A stretch of 64,000 nt of DNA from Natronospira proteinivora (GTDB taxonomy: Bacteria > Pseudomonadota > Gammaproteobacteria > Natronospirales > Natronospiraceae). This document shows positions 8,951 to 16,614 of this stretch, one piece after another (position 1 is the first letter of the stretch; every line of letters begins with the position of its first letter). The notes beneath the pieces were generated by a model. The model was not told where the DNA came from and made no database searches. It was given only the letters and a program-made list of their open reading frames with translations. Location of the stretch: NCBI RefSeq assembly GCF_024170465.1, contig NZ_JALJYF010000001.1, positions 1-64,000 of the forward strand, in the 5' to 3' direction. The position numbers and the translations under genes were made by a program.

Positions 8951-8956
8951 ATTATA
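8951..8956 (-). promoter_or_regulatory. Perfect -10 box (TATAAT) immediately before thiD
   Basis: On the minus strand TATAAT ends 6 bases before the thiD ATG. A start site 6-7 bases after the -10 would fall on the start codon. The -35 region is weak: no good TTGACA at 16-18 bases. The assignment therefore rests on the -10 alone. Confidence 0.45.
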
Positions 8957-8967
8957 ACGCACAGGAC

Positions 8968-8996
8968 TTGGCGTCCATCCCCTCCCGTGGGAGAAT
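8968..8996 (+). promoter_or_regulatory. Candidate promoter of rubredoxin
   Basis: TTGGCG (8968-8973) and GAGAAT (8991-8996) are separated by exactly 17 bp. Each matches four of six consensus bases. A transcript would start near 9003, giving a leader of about 34 nt before the rubredoxin ATG. Confidence 0.4.
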
Positions 8997-9036
8997 TCGC
9001 CGCCATCGCCCAGTCGTCGAAATCTTTGAGGTCAAT

Positions 9037-9201
9037 ATGAAAGCATATATGTGCGTTATCTGCGGATATGTCTATGAGGAAGAAAAAGGCGATCCCGAGT
9101 CCGGCATCGAGCCCGGCACCAAGTGGGAAGACGTGCCGATGAACTGGGTATGCCCGGATTGCGGGGCGGGTAAGGAAGACTTCGAGATGATCGAGATCTG
9201 A
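9037..9201 (+). CDS. Rubredoxin
   Basis: A 54-aa one-iron electron carrier of the cytoplasm. The iron is held by four cysteines: C6 and C9 in CVICGY, and C39 and C42 in CPDCG. The start is ATG 9037, where the family begins ([10 protein letters not shown]), with TGAGG about 7 bases upstream; an in-frame upstream extension lacks similarity to the family. No rubredoxin reductase, alkane hydroxylase or rubrerythrin is nearby, so its partner is unknown. It is monocistronic and followed by a strong terminator. Confidence 0.97.
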   Translation: MKAYMCVICGYVYEEEKGDPESGIEPGTKWEDVPMNWVCPDCGAGKEDFEMIEI

Positions 9202-9227
9202 TCGCGGCTATTAATGTTCAGCCAATC

Positions 9228-9261
9228 AAAAAAGCCGGCCCAAATGAGCCGGCTTTTTTTT
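9228..9261 (+). terminator. Bidirectional intrinsic terminator, rubredoxin / TraB-like gene
   Basis: The stem GCCGGC (9234-9239) with GCCGGC (9248-9253) is extended by six A on the left pairing with the T run at 9254-9261. The symmetric A/T flanks let it stop both convergent genes. Confidence 0.93.
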
Positions 9262-9278
9262 GCGGTGTGCGGTGTGGG

Positions 9279-10184
9279 TCAATAGCGACTGACTTCGTAG
9301 CCGGCTTCCCGCAACAGGTTTACCACGCCTTCGTCACCCACCATATGCAGTGCACCCACGGCGACAAAGTGGTCCTTGTCGCTTTCGTTCAGGATGCGGG
9401 TGAGATCGTCCATCCAGTTGTGATTGCGGTCGGTGACGATGCGCTGATAGACCTCCGGGTAATCGGAAAAATCATCCATGAGCGCGGCTTCCAGCTCTTC
9501 CAGGCTGCCGGATTCCCAGGCATTGATCAGTGCTTCGATCTGGGCTTCCATGTCATCGATTTCTTCCAGGGTCTGCATCAGGAAGTCCACCTGGATCTCT
9601 TCATCCAGATCATCGAAGAGGCTGAGCTGGTACTGCATGGATTCCAGTTCCACGATGGACTTGTGCTCGTCCCCGGCACGGTTCAGGAAGTAGCTTTCCA
9701 CGCCATGCTCGGCGGTGTAGCCCATACGCTCGAATTCGGACACGGTGAGCACCAGGGCAATCAGCCAGGGGCGCAGCATGCTCATCTGGTCCAGGTCGTA
9801 GCCATTGGCGGAGGCCAGCTCGCTGGCCCGGGCATAGCGTTCCTCACCCAGCACATCCTCCAGGGAGACACCATCCGGCAGCATGCCGGTATTGATCATC
9901 ATCTGCTGCTGGACTTGCTGGTCTACATTGACGGTGTCAATTTCCACCACCAGGTACTGGGCCTGTTCGAAGGCCTCTTCCACTTCATCGGCCAGGGGGT
10001 AGTGGTCCTCGGTGAGGACATGCACGGTGCCGAACAGCCAGACGGTGTTGTTTTCACCTTCCACCTTCCAGAAGCTGGGTGCCTTCTCGGACAGGTCGGC
10101 ATCGTCGGCCAGTACCGGCGCGACAAAGGTAAAGGCCAGGAGAAGGGCCAGGCCGATCTTGAAAAGACTCAATCGTTTCATCAT
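9279..10184 (-). CDS. TraB/GumN family exported protein
   Basis: A 301-aa protein with a signal peptide (MMKRLSLFKIG then a hydrophobic run to VLADD). Family marks are WLFGTVHVL at about residues 49-57, a central MLRPW region and the C-terminal FVAVGALHMVGDEGVV, with the conserved GxxH pairs thought to bind metal in this TIKI-like/TraB fold. Some relatives act as metalloproteases; activity here is inference. It is strikingly rich in Asp and Glu, as exported proteins of salt-tolerant bacteria often are. It is last in the leftward cpdA-aldolase-TraB group. Confidence 0.88.
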   Translation of the reverse strand: MMKRLSLFKIGLALLLAFTFVAPVLADDADLSEKAPSFWKVEGENNTVWLFGTVHVLTEDHYPLADEVEEAFEQAQYLVVEIDTVNVDQQVQQQMMINTGMLPDGVSLEDVLGEERYARASELASANGYDLDQMSMLRPWLIALVLTVSEFERMGYTAEHGVESYFLNRAGDEHKSIVELESMQYQLSLFDDLDEEIQVDFLMQTLEEIDDMEAQIEALINAWESGSLEELEAALMDDFSDYPEVYQRIVTDRNHNWMDDLTRILNESDKDHFVAVGALHMVGDEGVVNLLREAGYEVSRY

Positions 10185-10261
10185 GGTTCACATCCCTTGC
10201 TGCTGCATTGTCATGGGACAGAGTATACCTCTGCAGGGGGGCGTTCTTCAGTGAGACGGCT

Positions 10262-10879
10262 TCAGGCCAGCAAATCATCCAGCGTGAGCAGGCCGGCCTG
10301 GAGGGCCACAAATGCCGTTCGGGCCGATTGCTCCAGAGAACAACTCCACTTGTAGGCCCTGTCCAGGTTTTCTCCCCGGGCGTAAAGACCGTGGCCCCGA
10401 ACGATACAGATGGGGGCTTCACTCAATGCCTCGGCGACCCGCTGGGGGGCTTCTTCGGTGTATCGTTCATAGGCTACATCCAGTACCGGGACCCGGCCAA
10501 AATACAGGCTCCCCTCGAAATCCGGGGGCCGGAAATCGCCGCCCTTGAGGGTCAGGCCCACGGCATGGTGGCCATGGCTGTGAAGCACCGCCCCAATATC
10601 CGGCCGACTGGCCTGCACCGCCAGGTGCAGGGGCGCATCCAGTGAGGCCCCGTCAGGGATGGCCTGGCCTTCCCGGCAGGCAATCAGGGCCTCGGCTTGC
10701 AGGGTGTCGGCACAGGCGCCGGCGGGGGTGACCCAGATGGTCTCGCCATCCTGCACCGAGGCATTGCCGCTATGACTGTCGTTGTAGCCGTTCTGGCGGA
10801 GCAGCCGGTAATAGAGGATCAATGCGAGCCTGGGATCATCGGGAATGGCCGGATTGTTCACGCTGGGATCGATGTGCAT
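10262..10879 (-). CDS. Class II aldolase/adducin family protein
   Basis: A 205-aa zinc enzyme of the fuculose-phosphate aldolase fold. Zinc ligands are visible as H100 and H102 (HSHGHH) and H163 (GHGLY). GNASVQDG near residue 38 forms the phosphate-binding strand. The catalytic glutamate position just before the zinc site appears to be aspartate (D81, in SLDAPLH), which may alter activity. The substrate could be a sugar phosphate or methylthioribulose phosphate; no other methionine-salvage gene is nearby. It lies between cpdA and the TraB-like gene, in the same direction, 30 bp after cpdA. Confidence 0.85.
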   Translation of the reverse strand: MHIDPSVNNPAIPDDPRLALILYYRLLRQNGYNDSHSGNASVQDGETIWVTPAGACADTLQAEALIACREGQAIPDGASLDAPLHLAVQASRPDIGAVLHSHGHHAVGLTLKGGDFRPPDFEGSLYFGRVPVLDVAYERYTEEAPQRVAEALSEAPICIVRGHGLYARGENLDRAYKWSCSLEQSARTAFVALQAGLLTLDDLLA

Positions 10880-10909
10880 AGACTCGGTTTGCCGGGCAAA
10901 GACCCATGA

Positions 10910-11674
10910 TTATGCCTCAATGGCTTCCGGCAATTCGACCAGCTCGTCCTCGATCTGTCCATCGTCCCCCAGATAGAGCAGGCGATAGGCCGGGGGTGCG
11001 TCCGGGTCCACGGCAAAACCTTCGCTGCCCGGCAGGAACTGGGCGCAGGTGGAGGGGGTCCCGATCAGTTCCAGGTGCTGGTGGCGCCTGCGGGTATTCT
11101 GATGGGCATGTCCCCAGATCAGGGCCTTCACATGGGCGTGATTGGTCAGCAGATCCAGCAGGGCCTGTCCGTTTTTCAGGCCTACGGTATCCAGCCAGGG
11201 GGTGCCCACCGGGATGGGAGGATGATGCACGGCCACCAGCGTGGGCCGGCGATGGTTCTTTTTCAGCCGTGCTTCCAAGGACTGCAATTCACTGTCGGCT
11301 ACATGGCCGGCGGCGGAGCCTGGCAGGTGGCTGTTGAGCTGCATGATATCCCAGCCGTTGAGCCGGACCTGGGCGTCCAGGCGGAAAGGGGGGCGGGAAA
11401 GGCTGGCTTCCAGCAGGTCGGGCACATCATGGTTGCCGGGCAGGCATAGAACGGGGACGGAAAAGCCGCCGAAATACTCGATGAAATGTTCATAGGCCGC
11501 GCTTGTTTCTTCCTGAACCAGATCGCCGGTGACCAGAATGGCCTGGGCGTCAGAATGGTGCCGACGCAAGTGCGCCAGCACATGACTCAGGGTGGCGGCT
11601 GTCTTGGTCCCGCGCAATGCACCCTCTCCACTCGCAAAGAGGTGGGTATCCGTGAGGTGTATGATTTTTTCCAT
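10910..11674 (-). CDS. cpdA: 3',5'-cyclic-AMP phosphodiesterase-type metallophosphatase
   Basis: A calcineurin-like phosphoesterase that probably degrades cAMP. All five metal motifs are present in order: LTDTHLF (D, H), TGDLVQEE (GD), PGNHDVPD (GNHD), AVHHPPIP and WGHAHQNTR (GHxH). The start is ATG 11672-11674, giving 254 aa beginning MEKIIHLTDTH; AGGGG lies about 9 bases upstream. Divergent from the methyltransferase and first of a leftward operon. Assignment to CpdA rather than another class III phosphodiesterase rests on length and motif pattern. Confidence 0.88.
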   Translation of the reverse strand: MEKIIHLTDTHLFASGEGALRGTKTAATLSHVLAHLRRHHSDAQAILVTGDLVQEETSAAYEHFIEYFGGFSVPVLCLPGNHDVPDLLEASLSRPPFRLDAQVRLNGWDIMQLNSHLPGSAAGHVADSELQSLEARLKKNHRRPTLVAVHHPPIPVGTPWLDTVGLKNGQALLDLLTNHAHVKALIWGHAHQNTRRRHQHLELIGTPSTCAQFLPGSEGFAVDPDAPPAYRLLYLGDDGQIEDELVELPEAIEA

Positions 11675-11774
11675 GTTCGGGACCCCTAATCCCGGCCAGC
11701 GGCCCTTAAAATCTAGCATACGCCAAGGCAGGATACTGTGACCGATTACTCAGTTATTCAATAGAGGGTTCATT

Positions 11775-12437
11775 ATGTCCAACAAGACCACTCCGGTCAG
11801 TGATTTGTTACATGATTATTTATTGGATATCTCCCTGCGGGAGCCGGATGTCCTCAAGCGGCTGCGGGAAGCAACGGCCCGATTGCCCGAGCGCAATATG
11901 CAGATCGCGCCGGAGCAGGGCCAGTTCATGCAGCTCCTGCTGAATCTGATGTCTGCTCGTCGTTGCATAGAGGTGGGGACGTTTACCGGTTACTCAACCC
12001 TGGCCATGGCCCAGGCCTTGCCGGAGGATGGTCGCCTGCTGGCCTGTGATGTCAGTCGGGAGTGGACCGATATGGGCCGCCCCTACTGGGAGGAAGCCGG
12101 CGTGGCCAGTCGTATTGATCTTCGGATTGCCCCGGCCGAAGACACCCTGAAAGCCGAATTGGAGGAAGCCGGGGGCAATGTCTGGGATTTCGCGTTCATC
12201 GATGCCGACAAACCTGCTTACCCGCGTTATTTTGATCTCTGCCTGGCCCTGCTGCGTCCAGGGGGGCTGATTGCGGTGGACAATACCCTTTGGGACGGCA
12301 AGGTCGCCGATCCGGCGGTGAATGACGAGGATACCCGGGCCATCAGGGCCTTTAATGAAGACTTGCTGTCCGACGAACGGGTAGAGATAAGCCTGGTGCC
12401 CATCGGAGACGGGTTGACCCTGGCCCGCAAGCGTTGA
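11775..12437 (+). CDS. SAM-dependent O-methyltransferase (COMT-like)
   Basis: A 220-aa class I methyltransferase of the caffeoyl-CoA/catechol O-methyltransferase family. The SAM-binding motif I is IEVGTFTGYSTLAMA (about 74-88), followed by LLACDVSREW (motif II acid loop), WDFAFIDADKPAYPRYF with the metal-binding DADK, and IAVDNTLWDGKVADP. These enzymes are usually divalent-metal dependent and methylate vicinal phenolic hydroxyls; the natural substrate is unknown. It has its own upstream region and is convergent with the thioredoxin-like gene. Confidence 0.9.
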   Translation: MSNKTTPVSDLLHDYLLDISLREPDVLKRLREATARLPERNMQIAPEQGQFMQLLLNLMSARRCIEVGTFTGYSTLAMAQALPEDGRLLACDVSREWTDMGRPYWEEAGVASRIDLRIAPAEDTLKAELEEAGGNVWDFAFIDADKPAYPRYFDLCLALLRPGGLIAVDNTLWDGKVADPAVNDEDTRAIRAFNEDLLSDERVEISLVPIGDGLTLARKR

Positions 12438-12462
12438 TGCTGCCGCCTCTGGATCCGCTTGC

Positions 12463-13029
12463 TCAGCCGGTCTCCCGCCACTTGATGGAGCAGCCCATGC
12501 TGGGGGTTTGATCCTCGGGTTCCGGGCCGATACCGGTACGGGCAATTCGGATCATGGCCTCGTAGAGTTCGCGCGGGGTGTCGTCGCTGCGCCGGTGACG
12601 GCCGCTGGCATCCAGCCTGCCCCGGTATTGGAGCTTGAGATCAGCGTTAAAGCCGAAGAAGTCCGGGGTGCAAACGGCCCCGTAGAGGCGGGCCACGTCC
12701 TGGCTCTCATCCAGCAGATAGGGGAAATCGAAACCGGCCTCCTCGGCCAGGGCTTTCATCTTGTCAAAGCCGTCTTCGGGGTAGGCCTCGGTGTCGTTGG
12801 ACATGATCGCCACGCTGTTCACACCGTGGGCTTGCAGGTCCCGGGCGTCGCGTACAATCCGATCCAACACGGCCTGAACGTAAGGGCAATGATTGCAGAT
12901 GAACATGAGCACGGTGCCGTTTTCGCCCCGGCAGTCCTCCAGGGCCCATTCCCGGCCATCCACGCCGGGCAGGGTGAAATCCGGGGCCGGTCGGCCGAAA
13001 TCGCAATCAGGGGTTTCCAGGCGGGCCAT
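12463..13029 (-). CDS. Thioredoxin-fold/AhpC-TSA-like protein
   Basis: A 188-aa cytoplasmic redoxin. APDFTLPGVDGREW near residue 14 starts the fold. The redox centre is ICNHCPYV (CxxC, about residues 44-51), with the cis-proline in AVCTPDFFGF and a conserved C-terminal GCSIKW with a third cysteine. This family is related to resA/peroxiredoxin proteins; target and reductant are unknown. It has no signal peptide. Divergent from metK, with a shared 220-bp upstream region. Confidence 0.9.
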   Translation of the reverse strand: MARLETPDCDFGRPAPDFTLPGVDGREWALEDCRGENGTVLMFICNHCPYVQAVLDRIVRDARDLQAHGVNSVAIMSNDTEAYPEDGFDKMKALAEEAGFDFPYLLDESQDVARLYGAVCTPDFFGFNADLKLQYRGRLDASGRHRRSDDTPRELYEAMIRIARTGIGPEPEDQTPSMGCSIKWRETG

Positions 13030-13140
13030 GCTTGATCTCCTCTGAAGGGCACTGGGAAACTGTTGCCAAGCCTCCCTGTAAGCCGTGCCATGGTCAAGGG
13101 GGGAGGCATCATCTTATACCGTATTTCTATGAAGCAATGG

Positions 13141-13169
13141 TCGAGAAAACGTGACGGGCCTTGTAGAAT
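13141..13169 (+). promoter_or_regulatory. Candidate metK promoter
   Basis: TCGAGA (13141-13146, four of six) and TAGAAT (13164-13169, five of six) are 17 bp apart, 80 bp before the metK ATG. The leader then contains a CCCGGG-type hairpin near 13201-13219. I did not recognise a SAM riboswitch here. Confidence 0.4.
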
Positions 13170-13249
13170 GGGGCATTCTGTGCGTTTTGGCTCAATTTGG
13201 CCCCCGGGGTGAGCCCGGGTGTCGCCACAACCCCAGGAGATGACCTGGC

Positions 13250-14428
13250 ATGTCGAAAAACTATCTGTTCACTTCGGAATCGGTGTCCGAAGGGCATCCG
13301 GACAAGATTGCGGATCAAGTCTCCGACGCGGTGCTGGACGCATTGCTGGCTGAAGACCCCCGGGCCCGGGTGGCTTGCGAGACCCTTGTCAAGACCGGTT
13401 TCGTGATCATTGCTGGTGAAATCACCACCAGCGCCTGGGTGGACCTGGAAGACCTGGTTCGCAAGACCATCGTGGACATCGGCTATGACAGCTCCGAATT
13501 GGGCTTTGATGGCCATACCTGTGCGGTGATGAATGCCATCGGCAAACAGAGTGAGCATATTGCCCAGGGCGTGGACCGGGCATCCGAAGAAGAACAGGGC
13601 GCTGGTGACCAGGGCCTGATGTTCGGTTACGCCAGCAACGAGACCGATGTCCTGATGCCGGCACCGATTTCCTTTGCCCATCGCCTGGTGCAGAAGCAAT
13701 CGGAAGTGCGCCGCGCCGGCAAGCTGAACTGGCTGCGCCCGGATGCCAAGAGCCAGGTGACCTTCCGTTACGAGAATGATCGTCCGGTGGGCGTGGACAC
13801 CGTGGTGCTCTCCACCCAGCACGGGCCGGATGTGAGCAATGAACAGCTCCGCGAGGCGGTGATCGAGGAGATCATCAAGCCGGTATTGCCCGCCAAGTGG
13901 ATCGACGACAAGACCCGCTATCTCATCAACCCGACGGGCCGCTTTGAGATTGGCGGACCGGTGGGCGATTGCGGTCTGACCGGCCGCAAGATCATTGTCG
14001 ATACCTATGGCGGCATGGCCCGTCATGGGGGCGGGGCCTTCTCCGGCAAGGACCCCTCCAAGGTGGACCGTTCCGCCGCCTATGCCGCCCGCTATGTGGC
14101 CAAGAACATTGTCGCCGCCGGGCTGGCGGATCGCTGCGAGATTCAGCTGTCCTATGCCATTGGCGTGGCCGAGCCCACCTCCATCAGCGTGGATACCTTC
14201 GGCACCGGGCAGGTGGACGACGAGAAGCTCACAACCCTGGTCCGGGAGCATTTCGATCTGCGTCCCTACGGCATTCTCAAGATGCTGGATCTGGTGCGGC
14301 CCATTTACCAGGCCACCGCCAGCTACGGCCACTTCGGCCGGGAAGACGGGGATTTCCCCTGGGAGAAGACGGACAAGGCCGAATTACTCAAGGATGCGGC
14401 CGGGCTCAAGGCCGCACGACAGGCTTAA
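13250..14428 (+). CDS. metK: S-adenosylmethionine synthetase
   Basis: MetK makes SAM from methionine and ATP. The 392-aa protein has the N-terminal [21 protein letters not shown] motif with the ATP-binding histidine, the DQGLMFGYA loop (GDQG), [22 protein letters not shown] with the catalytic lysine, and YAIGVAEP. The ATG at 13250 has AGGAGATG upstream. The next gene, ahcY, is 111 bp downstream and separated by a SAH riboswitch, so the two share a pathway but ahcY has separate control. Confidence 0.98.
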   Translation: MSKNYLFTSESVSEGHPDKIADQVSDAVLDALLAEDPRARVACETLVKTGFVIIAGEITTSAWVDLEDLVRKTIVDIGYDSSELGFDGHTCAVMNAIGKQSEHIAQGVDRASEEEQGAGDQGLMFGYASNETDVLMPAPISFAHRLVQKQSEVRRAGKLNWLRPDAKSQVTFRYENDRPVGVDTVVLSTQHGPDVSNEQLREAVIEEIIKPVLPAKWIDDKTRYLINPTGRFEIGGPVGDCGLTGRKIIVDTYGGMARHGGGAFSGKDPSKVDRSAAYAARYVAKNIVAAGLADRCEIQLSYAIGVAEPTSISVDTFGTGQVDDEKLTTLVREHFDLRPYGILKMLDLVRPIYQATASYGHFGREDGDFPWEKTDKAELLKDAAGLKAARQA

Positions 14429-14444
14429 GTTTTGATGCAAATCC

Positions 14445-14521
14445 GGGTCGAGGAGCGTTGCGACGGGTCAACCCGCCAGGCTCGACACAGGGATGCAATT
14501 GTAGGAACGGCGCTCGCTTCA
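14445..14521 (+). promoter_or_regulatory. S-adenosylhomocysteine (SAH) riboswitch
   Basis: The leader of ahcY matches the proteobacterial SAH riboswitch. Stem P1 pairs GTCGAG (14447-14452) with CTCGAC (14481-14486). The conserved GAGGAGCGTTGCGAC core follows, then a CGGGT/ACCCG hairpin and CCAGGCTCG. A pseudoknot forms between GAGCG (14453-14457) and CGCTC (14511-14515) inside the conserved AACGGCGCTCG. It ends 19 bases before the ahcY ATG, so SAH binding probably exposes the ribosome site and turns ahcY on. This class is known to sit before SAH-recycling genes. Confidence 0.93.
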
Positions 14522-14539
14522 GAACGATGGAGTTAAACT

Positions 14540-15955
14540 ATGAACGCTGTGGTAACAAACCGTAAAGACGGCGATTTTCACGTAGCCGACCTGTCCCTGG
14601 CGGATTTCGGTCGCAAGGAAATCGCCATTGCCGAAACCGAAATGCCGGGGCTGATGGCCCTGCGCGAGAAGTACGTCCAGGAAAAGCCCTTGAAGGGGGC
14701 CCGCGTGGCCGGTTCTCTGCACATGACCATTCAGACCGCGGTGCTGATCCAGACCCTGGAAGCCCTGGGTGCCGAGGTCCGCTGGGCCTCCTGCAACATC
14801 TACTCCACTCAGGATCATGCCGCGGCCGCCATTGCCGATGCCGGCACCCCGGTATTTGCCTTCAAGGGCGAAACCCTGGATGAGTACTGGGAATTCACCC
14901 ATCGCATCTTCGAGTGGGAAGGCGAGGGCGCCAACATGATCCTGGATGACGGCGGGGATGCCACCCTGCTGATCAACCTGGGTGCCGAGGCGGAAAAAGA
15001 TCCCTCCGTTCTGGGCAATCCCGGGAGTGATGAGGAAAAGGCCTTGTTCGCCGCCATCAAGAAGCGGTTGGACGAAAAGCCGGGCTGGTATGCCAAGGTC
15101 AAGTCCCAGCTGAAGGGCGTGACCGAAGAAACCACCACCGGGGTGAACCGCCTGTATCGCATGCAGAAGGACGGCACCCTGGATTTCCCGGCCATCAACG
15201 TCAACGATTCTGTGACCAAGTCCAAGTTCGACAACCTCTATGGTTGCCGTGAATCATTGGTGGACAGCATCAAGCGGGCCACTGATGTGATGGTGGCCGG
15301 CAAGGTCGCCGTGGTCTGCGGTTATGGCGATGTGGGCAAGGGCTCGGCCCAGTCCTTGCGTGGCCTGGGTGCCACGGTGTGGATCACCGAAATCGATCCT
15401 ATCTGTGCCCTGCAGGCATCTATGGAAGGGTATCGCGTGGTGCGGCTGGAAGATGTGCTGGATCAGGTGGATATCTTTGTCACCGCCACCGGCAACTTCA
15501 ACGTCATCAGCGCCGATCAGATGGCCAAGATGAAAGACCAGGCGATTGTCTGCAACATCGGTCACTTCGACAATGAAATCGATGTGGCCGGTCTCAAGCA
15601 GTACGACTGGGAAAACATCAAGCCCCAGGTGGACCATGTGATCTTCCCCGATGGCAAGCGGATCATCCTGCTGGCCGAAGGGCGTCTGGTGAACCTGGGC
15701 TGTGCCACCGGCCACCCCAGCTTCGTCATGTCGGCCAGCTTCACCAACCAGGTGATGGCCCAGATGGAGCTGTTCAACAAGCCGGATGAGTACGACAACA
15801 AGGTCTATGTCCTGCCCAAGCATCTGGACGAGGAAGTGGCCCGTCTGCATCTGGACAAGATCGGTGCCAAGCTGACCCGCCTGTCCAACGAGCAGGCCGA
15901 CTACATCGGCGTGCCCCAGGAAGGGCCCTACAAGCCGGATTATTATCGCTACTGA
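14540..15955 (+). CDS. ahcY: Adenosylhomocysteinase
   Basis: NAD-dependent hydrolysis of S-adenosylhomocysteine to adenosine and homocysteine, relieving product inhibition of methyltransferases. The 471 aa include the insertion typical of the long bacterial form. Visible motifs: [15 protein letters not shown] with substrate contacts, [22 protein letters not shown], the Rossmann loop [28 protein letters not shown] and the C-terminal YKPDYYRY with the tail Lys-Tyr that reaches into the partner's NAD site. Controlled by the SAH riboswitch in its leader and ended by a terminator. metF, which often follows, is absent. Confidence 0.98.
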   Translation: MNAVVTNRKDGDFHVADLSLADFGRKEIAIAETEMPGLMALREKYVQEKPLKGARVAGSLHMTIQTAVLIQTLEALGAEVRWASCNIYSTQDHAAAAIADAGTPVFAFKGETLDEYWEFTHRIFEWEGEGANMILDDGGDATLLINLGAEAEKDPSVLGNPGSDEEKALFAAIKKRLDEKPGWYAKVKSQLKGVTEETTTGVNRLYRMQKDGTLDFPAINVNDSVTKSKFDNLYGCRESLVDSIKRATDVMVAGKVAVVCGYGDVGKGSAQSLRGLGATVWITEIDPICALQASMEGYRVVRLEDVLDQVDIFVTATGNFNVISADQMAKMKDQAIVCNIGHFDNEIDVAGLKQYDWENIKPQVDHVIFPDGKRIILLAEGRLVNLGCATGHPSFVMSASFTNQVMAQMELFNKPDEYDNKVYVLPKHLDEEVARLHLDKIGAKLTRLSNEQADYIGVPQEGPYKPDYYRY

Positions 15956-15983
15956 TAATTAAGTCGGCTTGGCAGGATCAGGA

Positions 15984-16009
15984 GGGGCCCGGTTTCGGGC
16001 CCCTTTTTT
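15984..16009 (+). terminator. Intrinsic terminator after ahcY
   Basis: An 8-bp GC stem, GGGGCCCG (15984-15991) with CGGGCCCC (15996-16003), loop GTTT, followed by six T. Confidence 0.95.
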
Positions 16010-16019
16010 GATTGAGCTT

Positions 16020-16096
16020 GTAGGAGCGGATTTATCCGCGAAGGCGTTCGGAGGCCGCGAGGCGTTCTAGTCAATCGCGGATAAATCCGCTCCTAC
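16020..16096. repeat. REP-like double-palindromic element
   Basis: Two perfect 22-bp inverted arms (16020-16041 and 16075-16096) begin GTAGGAGCGG. Each arm is itself palindromic (GCGGAT-TT-ATCCGC). The 33-bp spacer is GC rich. This layout, and the GTAGGAGCGG core, is that of extragenic REP/REPIN sequences of Pseudomonas and Xanthomonas relatives, which are moved by RAYT transposases. Located between ahcY and the thioesterase; no RAYT gene is in the window. Confidence 0.85.
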
Positions 16097-16135
16097 GGCG
16101 CGTTCATCCTCCCCGTTTTCCAATGGAGCGCAAAC

Positions 16136-16579
16136 ATGTACGAGAAGGAATACGAAATTCGCTGGGTGGATCTGGACCCTAACGGCCATATGCGCCACAG
16201 CGCTTATCTGGATTACGGTGCTCAGATCCGTCTTTCAGCCATGGCTGAATATGGTTTGAGCATGGTCGAGATGGCCAAGCAGGGTGTTGGTCCGGTGCTG
16301 TTCAAGGAAGCCATCGAGTATCGCCGCGAGATTCGCGGTGGCGAGACTATTCGGGTAGCGACAGAACTGAGTGGCCTGTCGGTGAACGGCAAGCATTGGC
16401 GCATGCGTCACTTGATCAAAAAGGCCGATGGGGAACTGGCTGCAGTGATCGAGGTTCAGGGGGCGTGGTTGGATCTCAAGGCCCGCCGCGTGGCTCCGGC
16501 GCCGGAGACGATCCAGGCCATGGTGGGCCGCATGCCGCGATCCGAGGATTTCGAGGAATTCGATTCCAGCAAGCGCTGA
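16136..16579 (+). CDS. Hotdog-fold acyl-CoA thioesterase family protein
   Basis: A 147-aa single hotdog domain of the 4HBT/YbgC type. The active-site segment is IRWVDLDPNGHMRHSAYLDYG (about 8-28), with the aspartate and the GHM/NxxY pattern of the family. It would hydrolyse acyl-CoA thioesters in the cytoplasm; the acyl chain is unknown. The ATG at 16136 is preceded by TGGAG. It is monocistronic, just right of the REP-like palindrome, and convergent with the SAM hydrolase gene. Confidence 0.88.
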   Translation: MYEKEYEIRWVDLDPNGHMRHSAYLDYGAQIRLSAMAEYGLSMVEMAKQGVGPVLFKEAIEYRREIRGGETIRVATELSGLSVNGKHWRMRHLIKKADGELAAVIEVQGAWLDLKARRVAPAPETIQAMVGRMPRSEDFEEFDSSKR

Positions 16580-16614
16580 TGGTGCGGGCCTTGCCGACTT
16601 GATTCGGTCCACCT

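Noticed and set aside
8945-9036. TPP riboswitch upstream of thiD
   Set aside because: The intergenic region is under 100 bp and lacks the conserved CTGAGA and thi-box cores.
7454-9040. 528-codon open frame on the plus strand
   Set aside because: It is antisense to thiE and thiD, which carry complete family motifs; long antisense frames are common in GC-rich DNA.
13030-13249. SAM riboswitch upstream of metK
   Set aside because: No SAM-I or SAM-II core was recognised; only a promoter candidate and a simple GC hairpin are visible.
13127-14332. 401-codon minus-strand open frame over metK
   Set aside because: Shadow of metK, with no ribosome site and no recognisable motif.
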